Source: Trichopria drosophilae (Eukaryota; Arthropoda; Insecta; Hymenoptera; Diapriidae). Taken from it: a stretch of 64,000 bases of DNA. The notes beneath the pieces are model-generated. The model did not search any database. It had not been told where the DNA came from and saw only the letters and a list, made by a program, of their open reading frames with translations. Position 1 is the stretch's first letter; each line of letters opens with the position of its first letter. The stretch covers positions 93,863,001-93,927,000 of the forward strand of contig CM059587.1 of NCBI GenBank assembly GCA_030407085.1. Direction: 5' to 3'. The position numbers and the translations under genes were made by a program. This document shows positions 1 to 12,554 of the stretch, piece by piece.

Positions 1-3000
1 TAATTACGAGGAACGACTATATACGTATTTTTCCTCGAGTAACCGACCGTTACATGAGTATTTGCATTTAGTCTCGTGTGCCGATTTGTAATTAGGTGAC
101 TACATCGCTTTTTAACGATAGCGAAGCTCGACTCATTAGCGTCATTATCCTAAGAACCAGGTTGCACTACCCATTCCATTCGATTCTCGATCGGGATAAT
201 TAGAAATGATCGCTGTTGATTCGTGTTTCGAAATTTATGATTACCGATCCAACAAGTCCGCGATGTTTTATTCAACAAACCTTTTCAATTATCAAATAAT
301 TTACTCGTAATTTCATACGTCAAGGTTACATTTTTCCTTAATGTTTCTATTATTGTCGATTAAATTTGTCTACATAAAAAAATCTGTTTAAAATCGCTCG
401 TGAAGTATCGTAAATATCGGTAAAAAACGGTCGTTTTAAAAGGTCGACTTTTCTGCTTTTTTTTCGTTGCAATATAATTTTATTGTGCGATCGTCGGGTC
501 TTTCGAGGAAAAGTTAACGTGAAAGATAGGAGGCGAGCCCGTTATGTCATTGTGAGTAAAAAGTACGCACGATGTAAATTTCATACACATCAAGATACAA
601 CGTAGCGTTTCAGAAAATTCGTAGAAAACATCCAATTAAAAATAGGTTTGCGCAAGTTTTCTTTCAAGAGTTTATCAGTTTAAATCGATGATATCGAAGT
701 TACAATTATGTTCCTTTCAAATATAAATGTACTTTCAACTAACGAACGGTTCCGTATCCTGTAATTCTGCAAAATATCGCTCGTTTACTTCCTACATTTT
801 TAAATTAGTTCTTTCCTTTTATTTTCATACTAACAGGTACTAGTTTCAGCTTCAGAAAATAGTTTTTTAACAGTAAAAAACGAATAGCGGCGAAAATATA
901 AAACGCATTTTTTACAACACAGATTTTCTACGAACATTTCCGCATTTTTAAACTGTAATAAAGTTTAGTAGGTGTTTGTCAAACTTTAACGAGCAATAGG
1001 CGCGTAAAAAACTCTAGGTGGAATTATCAAATCTTTAAAAAAAAACGCAACATTGTCAGAACGTGACGCGGAGGTAGATTCATTTAAATTACAATTAGAA
1101 ATTATCATGTAAATTGCTACGTACATTGGGTCGTTATTTTTATGTTAAAACTTCTTTTTGCGTTCAGATTTAATATTTGTTAAGCTACTATTAAAGATAA
1201 TAACGAATTATTCAGCATGATACAAAAATGTAAAAAACCATTTACAGGCAAATCGACGAAAAATTTCGTGTGCATGTAACAAAATTAACAATCTGAAAAC
1301 CTTATTAGCGGCAACTTAAGAAAAGCCTGTAAATCCCCGGATTACGTAACATTTACCACATCCTTGGTTGTAAAGGACTTTCGGCAAACCAAGATTAAAA
1401 ATCATCTTCAATCGTCATATGATCATCGTAAAATTAGAGGTTTATTGTGGATAACGGCAACCAGGTCTTTCGGTTTTTGAGCAAAGAACATCATCATGGT
1501 GGTCCCTCATGATCGGCCATTGTTTACGATAGGCTGCACAAATCGTTTTACGGCACTTTTCCACGGCGCCACTGTGGCTTTTTCCTTTAAATTCTCGTTT
1601 GAAGAACTTTTAAAAAATGACGAATCAAATGGCCATTCAGACAATAGCTAGAAGTAATTAATTTCTTTAAAAAAAAATAAAACAAAAAAGAAATTATGAT
1701 AGACATTGAGTGAGCAAGGTTTGAGTTCATATTTTTTAAGACCACCGTTCACCCTCTGCAGGCTTAAGGTGTCGCATCTGTTTCATTTGCATAAATATTG
1801 CGTGTTACTCAGACACGACACGTTGACTACCGACGGCAGGTCGGCCAACGTGTAAAGCGCAGAATTTCTGCACTCTTTACGTGATAATTTTTCTATTCTT
1901 CGGCCACCTTTTGAAGTAAAAAATGTGTGTCAAAACCTGGACATGTGTTCAAAAAATTGCTCCATTTCCATCCGTGAAGAATTGTTAATTGCACTGGGAA
2001 AGAAATAAGTATTCTTGTTTTTTACCTTTTTAGCACCTGAACCTACCTCAAAATAAGACGTCAGTCAATTTTCGTAAAAAATATCGATTCTGGAAAGTTT
2101 TTTAGTTTTCGATTTTATGAATTTGTATTCTGTGGATATATAGCAGCATTTTCGATTTTTAAAATTTCATTGCTGAATTAACAAAGCGATCACCCTAGTT
2201 TTAAGGGCCTCCCGCTTACTTACGCAGACAGTAAAATCTTTACGATATACGCAGGAACTTTTCATCTTTTTGCCGCTTCTATCGGTCTAGTTTTTTACCT
2301 TTATTGTCCAATATGCTTTAAAAATTCCGCAATTTCGAACGGTACCTTCCTACGAAATAGCGGTCAAATTGTAACAGATTTTTCGCTCGTAACGGTTCTA
2401 ACGCGCACATTTTTTTAAGAGCTCCGGATTCGGCTGGATTCAAGGTTTTATTGCTCTAATATCTATTTTTTAACAGATTTTTACGAATATTACTTTAGTG
2501 CGCCTCGCTCCATTTTAAAATAGACCGTGAATATGGCTGGCAACCAGAATATTTTCCAGCATTGTAAATGTACGATTTGTACACTATACAAGTTTTATAT
2601 TTTCAATTTAAAATAAAAATGTAAGCGCATAAAATGTGTAAACACTATTCGCAACATTGCATGATTAAAAGTGCAAAAGTTATACTTTTTTTTACCGGTC
2701 CAGTTTTTGCTCGGCACGGAGCTAACTACCATTTTAAGATGGAAGTAGTAATTGTGTTTGTAATTATATGCTTTTTTTTAATTTTGATGATTGGTTGTCA
2801 TTTAATTAAAAAACCATTTCTCTTGGAACACAGTAATATATAGGTAATGTTTTTATAATTTGAGATTTCGTGTGTGATTTTAGGTTACTGGAAATTATAA
2901 AAAAATGTTATTTCATGAACTTAGAACTGATTTATATTCTTAATTTCGTTTTTTAAATTTAAGTAAATTATATAAACATAATATATTCAAGTAGAGTTTT

Positions 3001-3535
3001 TATGAATATTTTTTGTAGTCTATATTTTTGTTTTTAGAACGTATAATACTGTGTACAAAAGAATATAAATATAAATTAACAAATAATTGACTAGGAGCGT
3101 CTTGTTCCAAATTTAATATACTATTTATATCAAAATAAACTAATGATAATTTTATGAATTAAATACGGAAATATAAAAAAGTAAATCCATACTTGATTCA
3201 AAACTATAAAATTAGGTCAATTTCAAAATTTTTATTTTTATTCATTTTTCACATTTAAATATTTTAATATTGTATTATTTTTGTATTTTGTAGATAATTT
3301 AATGCAATATATAGAACATGAATTATAGATTTATAAATTTTATTATTCGTTTTGTTATTTTGAATCATTTAATTTATTTAAGATATCATATCAGATATAG
3401 TAAACTTTAAAAAGACTATCATTCTTATTTTTGTAAACCATTAAAAAATATAAACGTAATTATAACACTCCTTGAATTAACAAGATTCAATAACTTTGAG
3501 TTTATTATGCTATATATTTTGTACTATTATCACTA
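1..3535. other. Noncoding DNA, AT-rich toward the right
   Basis: No reading frame here looks real; the longest, at 2634-2843, is short and low-complexity. The part from 1.4 to 2.5 kb is less AT-rich and holds two adjacent inverted repeats near 1.82-1.87 kb. From 2.57 kb onward the sequence is strongly AT-rich. Confidence 0.5.
1818..1871. repeat. Two adjacent short hairpins
   Basis: The outer arms ACACGTTG (1818-1825) and CAACGTGT (1846-1853) enclose inner arms CCGAC (1830-1834) and GTCGG (1840-1844). Right after them, GCAGAA and TTCTGC (1859-1871) form a second palindrome around a single base. It could be a regulatory palindrome or a small structured RNA; there is no direct evidence for either. 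Confidence 0.45.
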
Positions 3536-3537
3536 TA

Positions 3538-3804
3538 CAGTAGAGTCCCGGTATATTTGCCTGCTCGGTTCCTCGCCTTCCCCCCCTGTCTCCTTATATT
3601 TGTCAAAAGAAGGGGAGCGCCGCTTCTCCCACTCTCCTAAGTCGCGTTGCGTTCGTGACATCGTAGCAGGCCCTTCCTAAGGCCCCAGCGCTCAAGGAGG
3701 GGGAAAAGAGAGCGACGGCAGACTACATAATATAATGAGACGCAACTGGGAAAATATATTGGGACGTAAATATAGCGAGACGCAAATACACCGGGACATT
3801 ACTG
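3538..3804 (+). mobile_element. MITE, family A, copy 1 (TA target duplication, Tc1/mariner/pogo type)
   Basis: Terminal inverted repeats begin CAGTAGAGTCCCGGTATATT on the left. The right end is the reverse complement with three differences over the first 22 bases. TA dinucleotides flank both ends (3536-3537 and 3805-3806). There is no coding capacity, so it depends on a transposase elsewhere. The interior is colinear with the reverse complement of the element at 46802-47062. The TA duplication and CAGT terminus point to the Tc1/mariner superfamily, including pogo; that assignment is inferred. Confidence 0.85.
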
Positions 3805-4597
3805 TATTTTATTTTATACTATACATGAAAATTCATAAAATATGTAGGGTAATGAAATGTTTAATTAACACGATTCCGAAAATGCTCAGCAATAACGGCA
3901 ACATATAAAACCTTACCTCATTATGTAAACGCAATTTTCGCGAAGGGCGCCGAACGTCCTCGGGCGTTCTCGGGATGGTACCTACATATGCGCAATCGCG
4001 TTACTTCTTCCTCCCGTAATCGCGAATCATCGGTGGGCATCGTTTTTCGTTTTATGGGAATGCGGCTTGCACAAAAGCCAGCCGTTCACACGGTGGTAGC
4101 TTCTACGTTTTATATATCTGTCTTTCTCACTCCTATTTTGTTGGTAACCCTTCCTATCCCATTCTTTTCTCTCCTCGTTTCAACGTTATTCTCTGCATCT
4201 GCTTATCTTCGTTTCGCTTGTTCTATGGTTTTCCATCGGCAGCTTCTTATGCGGTTGCGCGGGAATTACAAATGATATCGAATCGAATCGTTCGTAATAT
4301 TATTCGATACGTGATCCATTACCGTCGCGGAGCCTCCGGAATTCAAATTAGATTAGGCAGACATTGGCACGTAACGCCACGATGGTACCCCGAGTTACGA
4401 TTATAATTTATTTCAATTGGAAATTCAATAAGTTTCTAACAGTTGATTGAAAATTGTAAAAGGTAGCAACAATCGAGATTGAATTTTTTGTTTTCACGGA
4501 GTTGTGGGTTAATTAATCTCTGGTCTGTCCGGGCATCATGACAATTCTCATTTTTCACTTCTGTTAAAAAAAAAATGGTAACCAGAATCAAAACAGA
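3805..4597. other. Noncoding spacer with a GC-richer patch
   Basis: From 3930 to 4400 the base composition is more balanced and two overlapping short frames are open (3988-4275 and 4218-4406). Neither resembles a known protein, and I do not call them genes. I see no repeat or RNA gene here. Confidence 0.4.
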
Positions 4598-5188
4598 TTA
4601 TGGTGCCACAAAATGGCGACGTCAGTAAGTAATTTTTTTTTTTAAATTAACAAATTTTGTTCATGAAAACTATAAACTTTAGACAAAATTTTCTAAGAAT
4701 GTAATGTCTTGATATCCTTTTTGATTTTTTAAATTTTCGAAGAAACTTTTTAAAAATGTCGTTTAAAAAACTTAAAATACATAAAATTTTAGTGTATTCT
4801 TTGACAAATTCTAAGATATTTTTATTCTAAGAAGATTTTTTCAAAGTCCCTAGTTTTCGATTGAAATAAATGTTTGATGATTAATAATTTTGTATTTCAA
4901 AAATTATCAACTTTAGAGGAAATCTCCTTAGAATAAAAATATCTCAGAATTAGCCAGAGATTACTCACATTTTTTAAAATAATTTTTTCAACATTTCGAT
5001 TTTTTTAATTTTCGAAAAATAACAAATTGTATCAATACATTCTGAAAAAAATTAAGAATATTCTTTGACACATTTTAAGAAATTTTTGTTCTTAGAACAT
5101 TTTTTTTATAGTTTGTAGTTTTCATGCAAAAAATTTCTCATGTTTTAAAAAGAAAATTCTCACTGCAGTTGCCATTTTGTGATAATGA
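4598..5188. repeat. Long imperfect inverted repeat (decayed foldback element)
   Basis: The outer arm at 4598-4627, with CCACAAAATGGCGACGTCAG, pairs imperfectly with 5160-5188, whose reverse complement reads ATCACAAAATGGCAACTGCA. Inner arms at about 4801-4848 and 4911-4953 share AGATATTTTTATTCTAAG with small differences. A further arm near 4660-4700 pairs with about 5090-5135. It looks like a nested foldback repeat of about 590 bases. There is no coding sequence. Confidence 0.6.
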
Positions 5189-5439
5189 TATTAGTTTTTT
5201 AATATTTAAAAAATATATCTTAATACTACAACCATTTTCTTTACCTTTAGCGCGGAAACTTTGTGCCGGCAAATATTCTTTCGATGAAAAAAAAATGTTT
5301 TATAAATAAGTATACCCGATTTAACTTTGTAATTAAGATAGCTTAATTATGACAAACCATTTTGACACATCATTTCATTTTTTTTTAACTTTAATTTTCA
5401 TAGGAAATACTTGTTTTGAAATTTAAGTGGGAAATGTGT

Positions 5440-5465
5440 CCTTCCCGGCGTTAATGGGTTAATTG
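5440..5465 (-). repeat. Dispersed motif AACCCATTAACGCC, reverse orientation
   Basis: CGGCGTTAATGGGTT here is the reverse complement of AACCCATTAACGCC at 38730-38745; a diverged copy occurs near 50854-50867 (GGCATTAATGGGTT). The phrase appears beside other repeat DNA, which suggests the edge of a dispersed repeat family. Confidence 0.35.
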
Positions 5466-5879
5466 AACTTTGTCATTTAAAAAAAATATCTAATAGTAGA
5501 GGATGAAATAAGACTTAACATTTCAAAGTTCGGAAAATGTTGTTTAATGGTGTAAAAGTAGGTGTTTGGTAGCCAGCAATACGAATCCGGACCTCACAGC
5601 ACGGTAGCCTCACGTATGCGCAATTTACTTCTGATGATCATGCCCTCTATACTTACGAGGCTGTCTTATACATATATCCTTTCTGGATCTTTCCTTCTTC
5701 CATCTCTCTCCTCTCTTTTGTGTGTATATGCACTGTAAAAGATAAAAGATAGGATGTATGAGTGTTTCCACCACTGGGGTTTCTCGCTCCTTCCTTACTG
5801 CGAATATCGATTCGTGGCGATCCAATCAGTTGGCCCCTATTATGCACCTATTACTCGTATACTTTCGCATATACACGGT

Positions 5880-8150
5880 ATTAAAAAAATGGTCTTTCGT
5901 ATTTATATAAATTATTCCATTTGATTGCGGAAAGGTGATGGAAAACAAGCAATCTCGAAAAATTCACATATTTTCAAATTAAAAATTTTCTCGTTAAAGT
6001 ATCTTGTTAATTTTTGGAAACCTCACGGTATATATTAATTGTTATTGTGCTGCAATATCTTTTCACAAAATTATATTTGTACAGCCAACTATATTATATT
6101 ATAATTAAGTGCCGTCGATCAATTAAATACATAAATAACTTAAATCATAATGCCATAATAAATATAAATAATAATTTTTTTTAACATTATTTTATTAAGA
6201 AATGTGTTTGCTCAATTTAGAACGATTCAACATTTCTGCTGAAATTATTAAAAAATATATTTTGTTCATATATTTCTAAAGCAGTGTAAACGCGTTCTTT
6301 TTCTTCGTTTTTACTTATTTAATATTTTTAATGGCTAAATTTTTATGTTTATTGGTTTTTTATATTTTTAGCATTTCCAGTAATTTTTACTGATGCATAA
6401 GACGACTTTTATTTATTATTTTTAACTGAAAATAAAGTTTGTTAGAAAGAAATATGTATTGAAATTATTGAAATATTTTTTTAAACAAGCAAGTCTACCT
6501 GAAAATAATAATTATACTGAAGTATTAGTTTACTTATATATTTTTTTAATTAATTTTTCATATTATATGGTTTAATAAATAAATTAATTTATTTAAAATA
6601 CATAAATAGGGTTATAAGCAGGTACACAAAAATATAAAAAATATTTTAAAAAATGAATGAATTATCAAAAATATTTTGCGATTTAATTAAAGATTTTAAG
6701 CCACATTTAACGACATTTTGCTTAAATGCAAACGTTTGTAGCGTCTACATTGTTTTTTAATAATTAATTTTATCGCTCGTAATATACAATTGATTTTAGC
6801 AAATATTAAAAATTAATAACAAAAATTAATAATGTTATTTTAATATCTATTTGAATATATACATTTTATTTATTATTCTCTCCTGTAACCTCGAAAATAA
6901 TTAGTCTAGAATTATTAAATTCATAAAACTAATGCAAAATTGTGTTGCTTAAATATGAATAAGGTAGAATTATATTTAATATTTTTGTAATTATATTTAA
7001 TTACTATTGTAATTATTCATTGTTATTAAATTTTTATATTTAATATAGGTAATTTCCATTTTTGACAGAATATTTTTTAATCTCATAAAATCATATAATT
7101 CGGAAAAATTCAATTTATATTCAATTAAACAATAATGAAATACAAATTAAATATATAAATAGTTGAGATGCTTTACATTTATCAATTTAATTAATTTAAA
7201 TATTGTTAATAAAGAAAATAATTGCAACGTACCTGCCGGCAATGTACAGTTTGAAAATGGAATGTAGAACGTTAATTGCAAAATGAATATTAAATATTTA
7301 AACAACTCGTAGCTAATGATGTATTTTTTACGTTTAATGTTTTTATTAAATTTAATGTCACTTTAATTTTTTTTTATTATTTTATAAAAACAAAATTCGG
7401 CACAAAGCACGGATTTTTTATATTTCATATATGTTTTACAACAATTTCAATTTGCTATAATTTAAGATCAGTAATTTAATTATTTACATTATCATTTCGA
7501 CATTATCATATTATTTTATTCTTTTTTTACTTGAAAAATATAATTTTATTACAATTTGTATTGAATAATTATTATTTAATTTGAATTACATAATATTGAA
7601 AATAAAACATTGACAATCATTAAGTAAATTAATAACATTACATTAAATAAATCGAATTTTTAATAAGATCAATACTAACATTTTTCAAAAATAATAAATA
7701 AAAACAAAAAATAATTTAAAAACAAAACACATAAAACTTTTTCATTACTATTTAAATATTCATTGATTTCTCTTAATGATTGAAAAGTAGTAAATTTTCA
7801 ATAAAAATATTATTTTGCTTCCTGTCTTTGCATAAATTCATTAATTCTGACTACATTTTTTATGAATACTGGTATTAATGTTGCATAAATGATCTCAACT
7901 ATTTAATCATTTTGTTATTCACGTGATGTTTAATTTTTCATATTTTTAAATGCATATTCTAATGTGGAATTAACTGACATTAATTTTCACTTTTAATGCC
8001 ACTTATATTAAAAGTAAATAATCCTGTAATTAGTCGATTTACAAAAATAATTAAATGAATAATTGTTTAACAGATTTGATGTTAATATCAAAATAAAAAT
8101 TAATATTTCTTTTTTCTACATATTTGCTAAGCATCATAAATCATTGAGGT
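5880..8150. other. Extremely AT-rich noncoding block
   Basis: Sequence is nearly all A and T with stop codons in every frame. No terminal inverted repeat, tandem array or RNA gene was recognised. It could be intergenic or intronic. Confidence 0.5.
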
Positions 8151-10424
8151 CCGTGAATTAAAAATGATTTTTGCACTTGCTGCAATCTTCTGGGTGCAAA
8201 AATGACCTTACCTGACCAAGTTCTTAAAAATTATTTCTTTGCAATTAGCCACTTACGCCATATACCAAAAAACAAGGAAACATCATTCAAATTAAGTTTT
8301 TATTCTACACTTGCCGAAACCTCAATAATCGTCGGTTTTACGTTCTTCCATTCAGCAATAAAAATTCCACGAAATCGCTGGTTCTTTTCGTTGAAGCCGA
8401 AAAAGCTAATCTGAATGCTTATTGCCCCTGATTTTAAGGACTTTGGCTAATGCAGATAGAACGGGAAAAGCGATACGAGCTGCCGATTTCCTAGGCGGCT
8501 GCCTCTAAGAGAAACCAGAGTGGGGGCCCCTGGTGAGTGGGCCTGGATTTTGGGACGAAGATGTTGTGACAGTTTACCGAGCAAACAAAACACCACGCAG
8601 TTTATGTGTGCGTATTAGATGGACTTTTTTTTCAGCCGCCTCTGCTGGCCGCTACCGTTAAGTGGCTTTCTACAGTTGTCAAACAAGTGCAGATTTTTAA
8701 GATCCTTTACAGCCGCCTCTTTTCAGCACTTAGCAGCTTCCGATCTGGCTTTGAGATTACCTAATTTTTATTATAACAAACAAAGCTGCCACGAGCATAT
8801 GAAATCCAATGTCGTAATTGATATTAATTCAAGAGAATATTTGTAAATAGTGAACAAGAAAGTTCAAAAATTTATTAGCATCATTAATTTTTCATGTAAA
8901 ATGATTCCGCTGAGGATAATAGTCTTTGAACGTCAGCAGTCAGCACACTCATTTAAAAGGACAAATGGGCCGAAGCGTGTAAATAAGAAGTCAGTATTCC
9001 GAGTACACCACGTGAAGCTTAGTTTTTCTATTTGTCGTCAAGGGTCGACTATGATACACCCCCATGTTGCAATTATCCGTCTCTCTCCGTCTGTGTTTGT
9101 CCACGTCTCCCCATGTATCTACCTATCTCTTTCCCTCCCATTCTGTGATTCGTGCACGACCTCTCTGTCAAGTCGCGAAAACGATTGGATGGTTGCTTTC
9201 GCGGAGTCGAGGGATTCCCCCGTAAACTGAGACGGATCGGTGACATAAATCTCCTTGTCTAGGTTCAATATAAATCCCTGAGGCTGTCGCTCAGGTCGAC
9301 ATAAATACGACTTAGCGGCTCGCGATTTACAGCTAATTGAGAATTATTCCCCGCAATAGAGAAGCCGCTCGATTCTCTCGGATAAATTCCCCCTGCTCAT
9401 TTTAACAGGCTGATATATTGGCGACTTGCTGGAAATTCGCCTCTCGATTCTAACTGACAAAATCCCATTTTTACAAGTTACCGTTACCTCAGGAATTCTT
9501 TATTGTTTCTTCAATCTCTATTTGTCAAACAGCCTACAGGTTGCGTACATTTTTAATTAGTTATTGGTTCAATTTGATTGTTAGAGACCTTTGATTCAGT
9601 CAAAGAATTTCATCGGACATCTGATTAATTGTTGACATCAACCATTCCTTTGTTTACATCTTCAATAATCATAGGACCGTTATTCTGCATCTTAACATCT
9701 GGATGAATTTGAGTGTCAAATATTTTTTAAGTCCTCAATTGGAAATGTTTTCAGAGCTTAACATGTTGACTCACATGTACGAATTTGTCGCTCGTGCTGA
9801 TAGTTGCATGAGCATGCAGCTTGAGGGAGATAAGTCGAGACAGGATTTTACGACGTGTCTGGACGGAAATCATGGCGGTTTCTCGCGCGGACACGATGCT
9901 TCTTAAACGGAAGTTTCGAATTCGAACGAAACAATGGTCGGGCTGCGCCGTAAAGGTTTATGGCTCTATTGCTGAGCGTCTGTCTTCTCGCACGCATGCG
10001 AGTTCTTCGCCCCCCGCCCAAAGACATCTTTCGGTGCTTTGATGCGGTATCTTTTCGCATGCTGCTTGGTCAGCCTCTCCCTTTCGCGTTGGATGAGCTG
10101 TACGAATAAAAAAGTATAATGAAGAAAAGAAGAAAAAAAAGGAGGCCAGGAGACGCGGCGGCGATGCCGCGGCAAAAAAGGCACCGGCGACGGTAGCCGC
10201 TTTGCTTTTGCTCCGAAAATACGTGACAAGCGAAAATCAATTTCTACCGGTCCCGGTCGCACGCCATCGAAGAAGACATAAAAGTCGCCATTCAATCTCC
10301 ACTTGGCGAAACGACCACAAGCCCTTCTGCCGTTTAACAACGAACATAGAGGAGTACCCACGCGAGTGTACGAGTAAAAAGGCGACTTTCCCATTGTGCA
10401 ATCTTTATCTCGTATTGTTCCATT

Positions 10425-10440
10425 TCGGCCCGCGGGCCGA
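10425..10440. repeat. Perfect 16-base GC palindrome
   Basis: TCGGCCCGCGGGCCGA is its own reverse complement. It sits in a CpG-rich patch (about 9.8-10.5 kb) that keeps frames open on both strands, including a 182-codon frame on the minus strand (9966-10514) with no recognisable domain. A regulatory role is possible but not shown. Confidence 0.6.
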
Positions 10441-12498
10441 CAGACTTTCTTCCGCTGGCCCGGTTCACCGTCGACTTCCGGCACCGGTGGAAGCTCTCTA
10501 TTACTCGCACACAAAGACTGTTGTTTTACTAAATGCTGCGCGACCTGACTTCTTTTTGCTTTTCCAAATATCTTTCAAAAGTTCAAAAATTATAGAGTTC
10601 GCGTGCATGAAATGGATGTTTTTGGGACAGATTCGGGGCGTCCATTCAATTGGTCTTTCCTTTGAAGTCTTTCTGTTTCTTTGACTATTCCGTTTCTGCA
10701 CACGACCGATTCAAATGCATGTCCAAATGTCTTTTTCAAGCCATTTAATAGAGCTATCTCAAAGACGTCTTTGCACGACAGTTTCCTAGAAATGTAAAAT
10801 TACGTGTCTTTTATAATTCACGTGGTGTTTGGATTAATCGTTTAATATACGGCTTTGGTATGTAAGTTAGTAAGTCTCCTTGCGTTTGTTCGATATCTCT
10901 AAGCGTGAGCTGGGTATAAACGAACCGATGTAGTCTACAACACCAGATATCCGGTCATGTATATTATTTAGGAACAATATCTCCATTAGTTCGGTAGTAT
11001 AGTCTACAAGAGCAAAACAAAACACCAGCAAAAATAAGACATCGCGGAAACTCAAAAAGCCGTTCAACTGTTGGTGCTCGAAAGTGTATACCTTTGCGCA
11101 GGCTTTAGCGTCACGCAAAGGTTTCGAGCGTGACTAAAAATGATTATGTTTGCTTTTGCCTCAAAATTCCCATCATTTCACATCGATATCGCGTTGTCTA
11201 TACCTATAATATAAATTTTAATCGTCATTCAATAACGTCCATAAATTTCAGCACATTATCGATTGAATAGACGTCTCAAAGAAAATGCCTCTGCGGAAAA
11301 GTCTTGTGCGCTATCGTAATTACACGCTGCATAATGCAATTGCATTCAGGTACGCTATTCGGTAAAGAAAAATAAGAATCGAGCCTATAAGAGGTTGGAA
11401 CGAAAAGTGCGTTTTCCATTTCCCTGGTGGTGTGTAGGGTGCGCCATGGCCTGTCGGCCAGTCGAGCCGGCACCAATGTTTCACATGCAAATCAAGCATA
11501 GGATAGGCATCTCCGAGCGCTGCCTTGCTCGCCAGCGCCGAGCTTTATGGCGGTGCTAATTGCCGTCGAGAAAGAAAGGTGTTAACGACAACAAAAGGAA
11601 GGAGACGTGTACGTATATACGTAACCAACAAAAATATACGCGCTTGTCTCTGGTGTTTTCAATCGAACCGGCCTCGGCCTCTCTTGTTTTTCGTTGGGGT
11701 TCACGATGTCAACTTTTATTTTACTTAATTATTATATGCGCGGCCGCTCTCCGACGATTAGCGCCGTTGTTTATTGACGTCGTAATTGAAATACGTCGAT
11801 GTCGGAGGCGTTAATTGTACGTATTTGCATCGACAATGTCGACGAATCATTATTGTCTGAATATTCCGTACTGGTGGGATGTTAAAGAGTCAGTATTCTA
11901 GGGAAATTGGGTATAACCTCGGCGTTAAACGGGTTTTTCGTGTCGATGGTAAAAAGCCGCGGTTTGCACTTTATGTATCGCAGCGGGTTAACGTATGCAG
12001 CCGCATCCAATTACCCGAGCGAAATTGGAACGAGAGCCCTAAGCAAGAAAAAGTGGATCATTTGTTTCGAGGTGAAATATAGATGTTTCTGTTTGCGTTC
12101 GTGCAATAGACGCGCGTACGGTACGATTATAACACAAAAGACGCCGATGTTCGTGCACGAGATAGCTGCGAAAGAATGATGGGTGTGACTCATGTAAAGC
12201 CCTAATCGATCTCCAAGTCATTAGCGCGTTAGACGTGACATCCTTTGCGCCAGCGGGCCGTTTTATCTCTACATCCAGAAAGCCGGTATCCTTGAATCAA
12301 TTAAATTTCGATCGTTAAATTCCTTTTGTTTCCGACCAAGCTTAATGATTCTGAGCATGGAACAAGACCAAAGCGTTAAGGATGTTTCTCGTGATTAATA
12401 ATTCGGCACCACGTAACAGCTGGTTAAAATTTCACCGTTTCTCTGGAACGACATTGTAATTGTTCGCGATCGATGCGAGTTTTCAGGCCGACTACGGG

Positions 12499-12554
12499 CA
12501 AGATGGCGGGTGTACTTAGCGTTTGTTCCTTACCGGTGCGCGGCAGCCATCTTG
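12499..12554. promoter_or_regulatory. Inverted pair of YY1/Pho-like sites
   Basis: CAAGATGGCGG (12499-12509) and GCCATCTTG (12546-12554) are opposite-strand copies of the same 9-base core CAAGATGGC, matching the YY1/Pleiohomeotic binding preference. GAGAG motifs follow at about 12.67, 12.73 and 12.97-13.02 kb. Combined Pho and GAGA motifs are a feature of fly Polycomb response elements; function here is inferred. Confidence 0.35.

Noticed and set aside
9966..10514. 182-codon minus-strand frame, the longest in the window
   Set aside because: It lies in a CpG-rich patch where several frames on both strands are open, and it shows no recognisable domain or family resemblance.
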